Positions 1-9,935 of a stretch of DNA of 64,000 nucleotides are shown piece after piece; the stretch's first letter is position 1, and the number at the start of each line of letters is the position of its first letter. The notes under the pieces are model-generated. The model saw nothing but the letters and a program-made list of their open reading frames with translations, was not told where the DNA came from and made no database searches. This DNA comes from Thinopyrum elongatum. Its lineage: Eukaryota; Streptophyta; Magnoliopsida; Poales; Poaceae. Position numbers and translations under genes: made by a program. The stretch is from assembly GCA_011799875.1 (NCBI GenBank), contig CM022303.1, forward strand, positions 71,232,633-71,296,632. Reading direction: 5' to 3'.

Positions 1-518
1 GCCTCGTTCTAACGAGCAGGAAATGGTTCTCTTCGTCCCTCGCCCTTGGTATCGCCGTTGTTACCGACATAACTGACATGCTATCCTCCGACATACCTTG
101 ATCTCGTGACCGTTAAGTTGTCACCGTTCTCTCTACTTTTGATCGATACCCCCCCCCCACAGTTCCACAGGATCGGAACTTGACTCTCCTGAACAACCTT
201 GATTCCGAAATATTCTTGCATTTGGCGTCGTATCATATCTCGAACCACCCTCCGAGAGATGATCTATTCCCGATGCTCTGAACCCCTTTCTCACACTTTG
301 TTCAGGTATCGATCGTTTGTCCATTCACTTGAAACTTCTTATTGTACCTTCATACTTTGCTCTCGATGTTTTTTTAAGTTTCAATTCGAGAGATACGTCT
401 GCCACACTCCCTGAATTGTCCATCAGATAACCGACCGTATAAGGGTTAGTTCTCCCGAAGTTACTCTTTACTTCCCTTCTTAAATCTCAGGACGAGATTT
501 CTTGTCGTGGAGGAGATC
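1..518 (+). mobile_element. 3' end of a gypsy internal region, decayed
   Basis: No open frame of useful length is present. The end of the stretch has the layout typical of the 3' end of a plant Ty3/gypsy element: a direct CTCAGGACGAGATTTC-type motif near 487-500, then a purine-rich tract (GTGGAGGAGA, about 507-516) immediately before a TG terminus at 519. I read it as the tail of the internal region of the element whose 3' LTR starts at 519. The element body would lie to the left of the window. The lineage is uncertain; the layout resembles the Tekay/chromovirus group. Confidence 0.45.
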
Positions 519-1059
519 TGTAACATCCCCAGCATCACACTATAGTAATCCCTAATGATCAGTGTCGAGTCATCTTCATTTGCAATACTTGATCATAGTG
601 GTTAAACTTGTCATCTCAAATTCTTCTCTGAAATCAATTCAAATTTAAAGTGCAAAATGAAGTTGTCCAAAAGTTGCTGCAAAAATGTTCATCATTTAGC
701 TAAAATTCCATAACACTTATTTGTTAAGGAAAACAACATCACTCTTATGCAAAGATGAACAGTAGCAACTAAAACAATGCAATTCCAGCATATTTAAATG
801 CTATTTCATTTATGAAAACTTCAAATAAATTCTTCTGGTCTCCAAAATATTTGTGGCAGTGCCATAAATAGCAAACAATATTTTGTACCAAGCTAAACAT
901 TTTTCCAAAGTGATTTGGTTGCCCTAACTCATTCTTTTCTCTCTGTCTAATAAACAAAACAGAAATAACAGAAAAGAAATAGGAAAGAAGAGGCAGAAGC
1001 CCACTTACCTGGCTGCTGGGCCGAGCCAGCCCAGCCCACTCTCTTACCTACTTCCCCGC
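519..1059 (+). repeat. Gypsy LTR, left part (interrupted LTR)
   Basis: The LTR opens with TGTAACATCCCC and is AT-rich and non-coding. It stops at the CCCGC target site (1055-1059) of the element inserted at 1060 and resumes at 24501. Its matching 3' terminus is GGGGCGTCACA at 28358. A related solo LTR at 38282-41927 has ends TGTGACGCCC/GGGCGTCACA, so the TGTAACATCC start looks like a deaminated form of the same terminus. Nothing else is seen in this stretch. Confidence 0.6.
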
Positions 1060-1530
1060 TGTCGGTGTCAAAACCGGCGGATCTCGGGTAGGGGGTCCCG
1101 AACTGTGCGTCTAAGGTCGATGGTAACAGGAGACGGGGGACACGATGTTTACCCAGGTTCGGGCCCTCTCTATGGAGGTAATACCCTACGTCCTGCTTGA
1201 TTGATCTTGATGAATATGAGTATTACAAGAGTTGATCTACCACGAGATCCTAATGGCTAAAACCCTAGAAGTCTAGCCTGTCTGATTATGATTGTCCCTA
1301 TGGACTAAATTCTCCGGTTTATATAGACACCGGAGGGGACTAGGGTTGTACAAAGTCGGTTACAGAGAAAGGAATCTTCATATCCGAACGCCAAGCTTGC
1401 CGTCCACGCTAAGGAGAGTCCCATCCGGACACGGGAGAGAGTCTTCTGTCTTGTATCTTCATGGCCCATCAGTCCGGCCCACGTTACGTAGCCTGGACGC
1501 CCGAGGACCCCTTAATCCAGGACTCCCTCA
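1060..1530 (-). repeat. 3' LTR of Tat-like element
   Basis: This is a 471-bp copy, TGTCGGTGTC...GACTCCCTCA on the plus strand, matching 24025-24495 at all but about ten positions. The intact TATA box is read on the minus strand at 1318-1327. The polypurine tract (minus strand, about 1531-1545, read from CAGGGGCTAC) abuts its inner edge. Confidence 0.9.
1318..1327 (-). promoter_or_regulatory. TATA box in Tat-like LTR
   Basis: The minus strand reads TCTATATAAA, inside the small inverted repeat CCGGTGTC...CCGG. In the other LTR the same site reads TCTGTATAAA (about 24288-24297), so that copy is weakened. The site supports minus-strand transcription of the element. Confidence 0.6.
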
Positions 1531-2077
1531 GTAGCCCCTGAACCAGGCTTCAATGATGATGTGTCCGGCGAGCAGATTGTCTTCGGCATTGCAAGGCGGG
1601 TTGCTCCTCCGAATACTCCAGAACAGACTTCGAGCACAGAAAGCGTGTCCGGCTCTGCAAAACAAGTACCACACACAACCGCAGAGAGTATAATATTTCA
1701 CGAGTCCAATCTGCTGACAATTTTTTGTAACGCGACACCACGTTCCTGCACGGTAAGTATTTCGAACCGTTCTTTAGTCTCCTGCTCCACGCTTTAAGAT
1801 GCGGTTTCCAGTGGCACGTCTTGTCACAGCAGATGTCGTGTCCCTTCATTACGAGATCCTCGTCAATACGGGCATGGGTAATCCAACCGTGCCGTTTGCA
1901 TGGCCCTTGGGAATAGGCGAGTTTTAAGGCGAGCGGGGAGGCGCTTGATATTCACTGCCTTTATAAGGAGATAAGGATTCACCCCTTTCACCCACGCCTT
2001 CTCTTTCTCTGCCTCTCCATTCCTGAGCTCCAGCGCCCAAGTTCTCATCTTTTCCGCCTCAAAGAAGCACTCCGACC
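1531..2077. other. Non-coding stretch between LTR and accessory gene
   Basis: It contains the element's polypurine tract (1531-1545, minus strand) and then, on the plus strand, what may be the promoter and leader of the accessory gene that starts at 2078. The pyrimidine-rich run at 1990-2020 (CTTCTCTTTCTCTGCCTCTC) resembles a plant 5' leader. No open frame is supported. Confidence 0.4.
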
Positions 2078-5000
2078 ATGTCCGGATCCGGAGCGCAAGG
2101 CAAGTGGATGGCCTCCTCCGTCAAGGAGAAGGACATCACGAAGCTCCGGGAGGCGGGGTATTTGGCCAAGGAAATCGCCCACCGGCTTCCGGCCAAGGGA
2201 CAGATCGTCCCCACCCCCAAGCCTCATGAGAGGGTGGTGTTCATCCCCCACTTCGTCCGCGGGTTAGGGTTTCCTCTCCACCCTTTCATCCGCGGACTCA
2301 TGTTTTACTACGGGCTAGATTTCCATGATCTAGCCCCAAATTCTTTCCTCAACATCTCGGCATTTATTGTCGTGTGCAAGGCCTTCCTCCGCATCCCACC
2401 CCACTTCGGACTGTGGCTCAAGATTTTCAATGTGAAGCCGAAGGTGGTGGATGGCCAACACGCAGAGTGCGGAGGCGCCATGGTGAGCAAGATGCCAATG
2501 TCACATGGCCCAAAGGTACCTTTGTGGAGACCGTCAAAGGGTGGCAGCAACTGTGGTTCTATATCACAGAGCCCCGCGATGCCACCTGGGCCGCGGCTCC
2601 TGAATTCAAGTCCGGAGCCCCAATGCGACTCACCTCCTGGCTAGAGAAGGGCCTGAATTGGGCGTCATCGGAGGAGCTGACAGCGCTGCAGGCGCGTATC
2701 CAGAGTATGGTGGACAAGAACATCAAGCTTGTCAATGTGATCCAGGTGATGCTAGTTCGCCGGATCCTTCCATGCCAAAGCCGGACTTGCCATTTGTGGG
2801 AGTTCGATCCGGCCGAACACCAGACCTTGCAACAGTTCTTCGGAACTACGCACGAAGACATCTGGAAGGTGCTTTTTAAGGCCAACGAGAAATGGCCGGA
2901 GACGACCGAATACCGTGGGCACGACCTGGCCCATCCTGCTAGTCCGGTAAGTATTTCGTGCTTCAAGGTGTATCCTTTACTTGCTTACTCAGGGAAGATG
3001 CCTGAGCCTCCCTATTTATTTTTTCAGGGCTGGACGAAGAAGGCAGAGTGGATTAAGTGTCCGGCTCCGCTGCTCGAGGAACCAGCCATCCCGCTTCTGA
3101 CGAAGATGCTGGTTCCGGCGCCCTACCGGGCACCAGAGAAGAAGGCCAAGAAAAAGGCCAAGGAGACCAGAAGTGGCCTCCGTCGCAAGAGAACTTCAGA
3201 CGTGACGTCCGAAGACGCCGAGACTCACTCCACCGCCACAGAGGACGACGACGAGGAGGAGGAAAGCAACTCTCCCCTTGAGGGGGGAAGGAAGAAAAGG
3301 GCGGCCCCCATAAATCTGGAGGCAGAGGCGTCCAAGAAGAGGAAGGTCTCCCTCGCGGATAACTCCGCGTGGGACGTCGATACCAGCCCAGAGCGGCACC
3401 CCCGAGATAAGCCCCTGGCCGAGTCGTGAGTACTCAAAGACCCTGACGCATTCATATATCCAGCCCCTTTTCTCCATAGTTTTAACATGTTGAATCATGT
3501 ACTTGCAGTCCGGCTTGTTCCGACCTCGAGCGATCCTCATCTTCGGGGAATTCGCTGGACCCGAAGGTGATGGACAGCGGGTCCCTTCCGGCGGCCTCCT
3601 CTCCCAAGGTCATGGATGACACCGAGGCGTTGTCCCGAAGGATCCCAGGCCAGGGAGAGACGCAGGAGGCCGTCAGTGAGGCGCCAGAGGGTGAAACCTC
3701 GGCCGCCGGACACATGGGGGAGCAAATCCCCATGGAGACTATCAATGGGGGCGAGGTCCAATTCGGCCCCCAGCCGAATACGGTCCCGGAGACCTATATG
3801 GCTCCGGAATCCGGCAAGCAACCTCCTTCGAAAGAAGGGGGTGTGCCTATTTCGCCGGTGACCTCTGTCCAACCAGAGGCACCGGACACCCTACTGGAAG
3901 CGCTGCAAAGTGCTTCCATTGTAGAGGAACACCGTGCCCTCATGGGTACGGTGATTGAGAAGATTCAGTCCGCGAAGAGCGGACTGACCGAAGCCTGCAC
4001 AAGCCTTCTAACAGGTTTTGAGGTATGAAATGCAATTATGTAAAAAGAATATCACAGTATAGACAGTAGGCCCTGAGACACTGTCCGGTTGTCAAAAAGA
4101 AAAGCCGGACAGAGGATCAAACAATTTTCGCAGGAGACTAACCATACATGTCTATGTGAAAAAGCAGGCGTCGCTGCTGGCTGCGACCTCCCATGCTACT
4201 GAAGTCTCCGGACTGAAGCAGAGTCTGGAGCGGGCCGAGGAAGAACTCGGCCGTGTGAAAAAGTAGCTGGAGGACAAGCAAGGTATGCCATGACCTTCTG
4301 TATATCAGAAAGGATAGATGATTTGTATTGACCAGAGTGCCATGATATTTGTAGGAGCGGCGACTAAGGTGGAGGCCCTTAAAAAGGCGCTGGCCGAGGC
4401 CCAGAAGAGAGCGGCGGAGGAACAATCCGTCCGCGAAAAGCACAAGGCCAGGGTCGGTGAGGTCCAACAAGAGCTCCAGGACGCTATAAAGAAATGCGAG
4501 TCCTTGGAGCGCAAGATTACGAATCAAGAGTCCGAGCTTGCTAAGGCCCACCAAAGCACACAAGAGGCCTGGGTCGAAGCCCAGGGCGCCCTCCAGGAAA
4601 TCCAAGAGGCCAGGAAAATCACGGCGGGTAAGGCCTTTATAATGCAAAGCAAATTTGTGAAGAAAAGGTACCTCTTACTGACCCGGATTTGGAGTTCTCC
4701 AGGAGCATTTGCGGATCTGCCGCGCAGCATTGCTGATGCCACGGATTTCTTCCGAGCCGAAGAGGGGAGCTCAACGGAGAAGCTGTTCTGGTCGCAATAC
4801 CTTGCGCCAGAGCATCCGGTGCCCCTCAGCGATCAGCTGAAACAGCTGACCGAACTGCATAGGGCGGCTGAATTGGCTATGAAGGATTTGATAATCCGTC
4901 TATGGCCTGCCGAAGCCATACCCAACAGCTACTTCGGGCTCGTGAAGCGACTGGTTGCTGCCTGCCCTCAGCTTGATGCCATCAAGCGGTCGGTCCGCAT

Positions 5001-5187
5001 TGAAGGTGCGCGGATGGCCTTCGCCCGTGTCAAGATAAAGTGGGCGAAGATTAACGCCGTTAAGCTCACGACCGAGGGACCGCCCGCGGGCAAGGAGCAC
5101 CGCACGCCCGAGCGATATTTTGATGATGTCCTGGAGGGATCCCGCATTGTAGCGGAGCAGTGTGCGAAAGACATTATCTTTGAATGA
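2078..5187 (+). pseudogene. Antisense accessory gene of Tat-like element, putative gypsy-type transposon domain (Transposase_28-like)
   Basis: The gene starts with ATG at 2078 and runs opposite to the element's gag. The N-terminal part (2078-2946) resembles the plant family catalogued as putative gypsy type transposon (Pfam PF04195), recognised from motifs such as PTPKPHERVVF, FYYGLDFHDLAPN and RRILPCQ. Its function is unknown. A Lys-rich and acidic linker follows (about 3120-3430), then an Ala/Glu-rich probable coiled coil (4355-4626) and a C-terminal domain ending in CAKDIIFE at 5187. Introns inferred from GT...AG edges: 2947-3027, about 3426-3508, 4022-4132, about 4282-4354 and 4627-4692. 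Two breaks: one base is missing near 2491, and there is a TAG at 4264-4266 where the context suggests CAG. It is therefore probably dead. Confidence 0.7.
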
Positions 5188-6126
5188 ATATATTCATGTT
5201 ATCCTGTCCTGTATAATGGAGCTAAAAATATAATATTAGTTGTTTATATCAAGATTTTTCCTCCTGTGCAGCCGTTTTATTAAATCTGAGAGTTGGCCAG
5301 TCGTCGACTTCAGCCCCTACGTAGGTAGTACGGGGGTGTTCGGGATAAAATCTAAACACTCTTGATCCAAAGTTTGGTCCTTGAAGGAGGTGTTTAGCGC
5401 AACGAACCAGGCAATCGGACTATGTGGCTTTATCACCCTCACTTAGCCATAGGAGTTTTATAATAGAAATTTAGGCGCAGCCCCTAGTATTCATGAATCC
5501 GAACTAGGGTGCTGTAAACACCTGATCGGGTAGAGACCGATTTGTCGCATAATGCGGAAAAAATCGCAAAAGATTTATAACCTCCGAAGAGCTGACCGGC
5601 TCACGCCGCATCATGACAGTCAGATTTCGGCTTTCTCTACTGAGGTGCTCATCCGGATGAACCAGGGCACAATCGCAGTAGTTCTCCCTTTACTACCCTA
5701 GCCGATATAGCGGAACGTAAGGTAGTAAGCACAGGAGCCGGGCAACCCAACTATTGACCAAAGACATGATTCGGAGCCAATGCATATAATGCTAAATTCG
5801 GGGTGCGGAACTATATTGTAAAAAGTGTTCGGACTTTGTTGCCATAATATGGGGCGCAATAAAGCCCCTGGCAAACTTAAGCCGTACCAAAGTGTACGGG
5901 TGCAATTGATAAGATTATCAAGAAAAAATGAAGTAGTAAGCTAGTGCCGCAGAAGTTGGGCCGCGAACTGTTTCCATTATAATTTTATTGATACGTTGAA
6001 GCGTATAAGTAGTGCGATAAGCAACAGGCTATTTAACATGCCATGACCAAGGGAGAGCTGTGTGCGGGTCCTGAGAATAGGTGGAGTGATCGTTAAAAAG
6101 ACCTCCTAAAGATTCCCGTATACCTC
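5188..6126. other. Non-coding part of Tat-like element, pol missing
   Basis: This lies between the accessory gene and the copia insertion. No frame longer than about 60 codons, no reverse transcriptase or integrase motif, and no clear repeats were seen. It joins directly to 20381 once the copia insertion and one copy of TSD AATGC are removed. The pol region was therefore absent before the copia element arrived. Confidence 0.55.
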
Positions 6127-6131
6127 AATGC
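6127..6131. repeat. Target-site duplication AATGC, left
   Basis: AATGC precedes the TG of the first copia LTR at 6132. The same five bases follow the CA ends of two other LTR copies, at 9678-9682 and 20376-20380. All copia sequence here therefore traces to one insertion. Confidence 0.85.
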
Positions 6132-7868
6132 TGTTGGAAATATGCCCTAGAGGCAATAATAAAATGGTTATTATTATATTTCCTTGTTCATGATAATTGT
6201 CTGTTATTCATGCTATAATTGTGTTATCCGGAAATCGTAATACATGTGTGAATACATAGACCACAACATGTCCCTAGTAAGCCTCTAGTTGACTAGCTCG
6301 TTGATCAATAGATGGTTACGGTTTCCTGACCATGGACATTGGATGTCATTGATAACGGGATCACATCATTAGGAGAATGATGTGATGGACAAGACCCAAT
6401 CCTAAGCCTAGCACTAGATCGTGTAGTTCGTTTGCTAAAGCTTTTCCAATGTCAAGTAACTTTTCCTTAGACCATGAGATTGTGCAACTCCCGGATACCG
6501 TAGGAGTGCTTTGGGTGCACCAAACGTCACAACGTAACTGGGTGGCTATAAAGGTGCACTACGGGTATCTCCGAAAGTATCTGTTGGGTTGGCACGAATC
6601 GAGACTGGGATTTGTCACTCCATGTAACGGAGAGGTACCTCTGGGCCCACTCGGTAGGACATCATCATAATGAGCTCAATGTGATCAAGGAGTTGTTCAC
6701 GGGATGATGTGTTACGGAAACGAGTAAAGAGACTTGCCGGTAACGATATTGAACAAGGTATCGAGATACCGACGATCGAATCTCGGGCAAGTATCGTACC
6801 GATAGACAAAGGGAATTGCGTACGGGATTGATTGAATCCTCGACATCGTGGTTCATCCGATGAGATCATCGAGGAGCATGTGGGAGCCAACATGGGTATC
6901 CAGATCCCGCTGTTGGTTATTGACCGGAGAGTCGTCTCGGTCATGTCTGCGTGTCTCCCGAACCCGTAGGGTCTACACACTTAAGGTTCGGTGATGCTAG
7001 GGTTATAGAGATATCAGTATGCGGTAACCCAAAGGTTGTTCGGAGTCTCGGATGAGATCCTGGACGTCACGAGGAGTTCCGGAATGGTCCGGAGGTAAAG
7101 ATTTATATATGGGAAGTCCTATTTTGGCCACCGGAAAATGTTCGGGATTTTTCGGTATTGTACCGAGAAGGTTCTAGAAGGTTCCGGAGTGGGGCCCACC
7201 TGCATGGGGGGACCCACATGAACGTGGGTAGTGGGGGCAAGGCCCCACACCCCTAGTCAAGGCGCACCAAGATTCCCCCTTAGAAGGAATAAGATCATAT
7301 CCCGAAGGGATAAGATCAAGATCCCTAAAAAAGGGGGATAACAATCGGTGGGGAAGGGAAAGGATGGGATTTCTTTCCTTCCACCTTTGCCAACGCCCCA
7401 ATGGACTTGGAGGGCAAGAAACCAGCCCCCTCCCCCCCTATATATAGTGGGGAGGTGCATGGGAGAAACAGCTCAGCCCCTGGCGCCTCCCTCTCCCTCC
7501 CGTGACACCTCTTCCTCCTCCAGTAGCGCTTGGCGAAGCCCTGCTGAAATCCCGCTGCTTCCACCACCACACCGTCGTGCTGCTGGATCTCCATCAACCT
7601 CTCCTCCCCCCTTGCTGGATCAAGAAGGAGGAGACGTCTCTGCTCCGTACGTGTGTTGAACGCGGAGGTGCCGTCCGTTCGGCGCTCGGTCATCGGTGAT
7701 TTGGATCACGACGAGTACGACTCCATCAACCCCGTTCTCTTGAACGCTTCCGCTCGCGATCTACAAGGGTATGTAGATACACTCCCCTCTCACTCGTTGC
7801 TAGATGACTCCATAGATTGATCTTGGTGATGCGTAGAAAATTTTAAAATTCTGCTACGTTCCCCAACA
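6132..7868 (+). repeat. Copia LTR, copy a
   Basis: It runs TGTTGGAAATATGCCC...GTTCCCCAACA with a TATA box at 7439-7446. It retains the full stretch CCAAACGTCACAACG near 6530 that is shortened in copy b. Private changes relative to copies b and c include TATCAGTATG near 7012. Confidence 0.9.
7439..7446 (+). promoter_or_regulatory. TATA box of copia LTR a
   Basis: TATATATA follows a C-rich run. The same box is found at 9248-9255 (LTR b), 12928-12935 (truncated LTR d) and 19946-19953 (LTR c). Transcription would start shortly downstream. Confidence 0.6.
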
Positions 7869-7949
7869 GTGGTATCAACACCAGTACTCTATGGGTGTTC
7901 GATTCATCACAATGTAACTAGATTATTGACTCTAGTGCAAGTGGGAGAC
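7869..7949 (+). other. 81-bp residual copia interior (primer-site fragment fused to pol tail)
   Basis: GTGGTATCA from the 5' edge is joined to the 3' end of the pol frame (ATGGGTGTTCG...ATGTAA), followed by the untranslated tail and purine tract GTGCAAGTGGGAGAC. The deletion removed about 5.2 kb, judged against 13358-18648. Confidence 0.88.
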
Positions 7950-9677
7950 TGTTGGAAATATGCCCTAGAGGCAATAATAAAATGGTTATTATTATATTTC
8001 CTTGTTCATGATAATTGTCTGTTATTCATGCTATAATTGTGTTATCCGGAAATCGTAATACATGTGTGAATACATAGACCACAACATGTCCCTAGTAAGC
8101 CTCTAGTTGACTAGCTCGTTGATCAATAGATGGTTACGGTTTCCTGACCATGGACATTGGATGTCATTGATAACGGGATCACATCATTAGGAGAATGATG
8201 TGATGGACAAGACCCAATCCTAAGCCTAGCACTAGATCGTGTAGTTCGTTTGCTAAAGCTTTTCCAATGTCAAGTAACTTTTCCTTAGACCATGAGATTG
8301 TGCAACTCCCGGATACCGTAGGAGTGCTTTGGGTGCACCAACGTAACTGGGTGGCTATAAAGGTGCACTACGGGTATCTCCGAAAGTATCTGTTGGGTTG
8401 GCACGAATCGAGACTGGGATTTGTCACTCCATGTAACGGAGAGGTACCTCTGGGCCCACTCGGTAGGACATCATCATAATGAGCTCAATGTGATCAAGGA
8501 GTTGTTCACGGGATGATGTGTTACGGAAACGAGTAAAGAGACTTGCCGGTAACGAGATTGAACAAGGTATCGAGATACCGACGATCGAATCTCGGGCAAG
8601 TATCGTACCGATAGACAAAGGGAATTGCGTATGGGATTGATTGAATCCTCGACATCGTGGTTCATCCGATGAGATCATCGAGGAGCATGTGGGAGCCAAC
8701 ATGGGTATCCAGATCCCGCTGTTGGTTATTGACCGGAGAGTCGTCTCGGTCATGTCTGCGTGTCTCCCGAACCCGTAGGGTCTACACACTTAAGGTTCGG
8801 TGACGCTAGGGTTATAGAGATATTAGTATGCGGTAACCCGAAGGTTGTTCGGAGTCTCGGATGAGATCCTGGACGTCACGAGGAGTTCCGGAATGGTCCG
8901 GAGGTGAAGATTTATATATGGGAAGTCCTATTTTGGCCACCGGAAAATGTTCGGGATTTTTCGGTATTGTACCGAGAAGGTTCTAGAAGGTTCCGGAGTG
9001 GGGCCCACCTGCATGGGGGGACCCACATGAACGTGGGTAGTGGGGGCAAGGCCCCACACCCCTAGTCAAGGCGCACCAAGATTCCCCCTTAGAAGGAATA
9101 AGATCATATCCCGAAGGGATAAGATCAAGATCCCTAAAAAAGGGGGATAACAATCGGTGGGGAAGGGAAAGGATGGGATTTCTTTCCTTCCACCTTTGCC
9201 AACGCCACAATGGACTTGGAGGGCAAGAAACCAGCCCCCTCCACCCCTATATATAGTGGGGAGGTGCATGGGAGAAACAGCTCAGCCCCTGGCGCCTCCC
9301 TCTCCCTCCCGTGACACCTCTTCCTCCTCCAGTAGCGCTTGGCGAAGCCCTGCTGAAATCCCGCTGCTTCCACCACCACACCGTCGTGCTGCTGGATCTC
9401 CATCAACCTCTCCTCCCCCCTTGCTGGATCAAGAAGGAGGAGACGTCTCTGCTCCGTACGTGTGTTGAACGCGGAGGTGCCGTCCGTTCGGCGCTCGGTC
9501 ATCGGTGATTTGGATCACGACGAGTACGACTCCATCAACCCCGTTCTCTTGAACGCTTCCGCTCGCGATCTACAAGGGTATGTAGATACACTCCCCTCTC
9601 ACTCGTTGCTAGATGACTCCATAGATTGATCTTGGTGATGCGTAGAAAATTTTAAAATTCTGCTACGTTCCCCAACA
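7950..9677 (+). repeat. Copia LTR, copy b
   Basis: It matches copy a but lacks nine bases near 8340. It shares several bases with copy c against copy a (for example ATATTAGTATG and GTAACCCGAAGG). This is expected if b and c descend from the same right-hand LTR through tandem duplication. Confidence 0.9.
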
Positions 9678-9935
9678 AATGCTTCTTGCTGTCTTGGTGT
9701 ATCTATCCTTCGAAGGGACCGATGATCATGCCGTCTTGAGGGGCATGTGGAAAAGAAACCTGAAAAGGATAAAAAAGAAAAAGTGAAAGTATGTGTGTCC
9801 AGGGGAGGTCGAGCCGTATTATGGACCAAAATCTAGTTATGCCTCCGTCTATGCCCATGGTATTTTAAGTGCGTAGTTATGTACGCGTGGTACGTATGCC
9901 GCCATTTGGCCGGGACGGAGACAGAGGCCAGATTG
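9678..9935. other. Tat-like element sequence between insertion site and protease end, copy 1
   Basis: No gene is seen. It is near-identical to 20376-20633. The first five bases are the copia TSD AATGC. Confidence 0.6.

Larger units (their letters stand above)
6132..9677 (+). mobile_element. Copia (Angela-like) deletion derivative: two LTRs with an 81-bp interior
   Basis: Two near-identical LTRs (6132-7868, 1737 bp; 7950-9677, 1728 bp) flank only 81 bp. The interior starts with the first bases of the primer-binding site (GTGGTATCA) and passes directly into the last bases of pol and the polypurine tract of the full copy at 18551-18648. The fusion point is the shared ATCA, so the interior was lost by a microhomology-type deletion. 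The outer flanks carry AATGC on both sides. It has no coding capacity. Confidence 0.9.

Noticed and set aside
1561..1849. Short frames of 78-99 codons on both strands
   Set aside because: They lie between the LTR and accessory gene of a retroelement, with no motif and both strands open.
7325..7693. Open frames of 100-122 codons repeated in every copia LTR
   Set aside because: They lie across the TATA box and R/U5 of the LTR, occur on both strands, and recur only because the LTR recurs.
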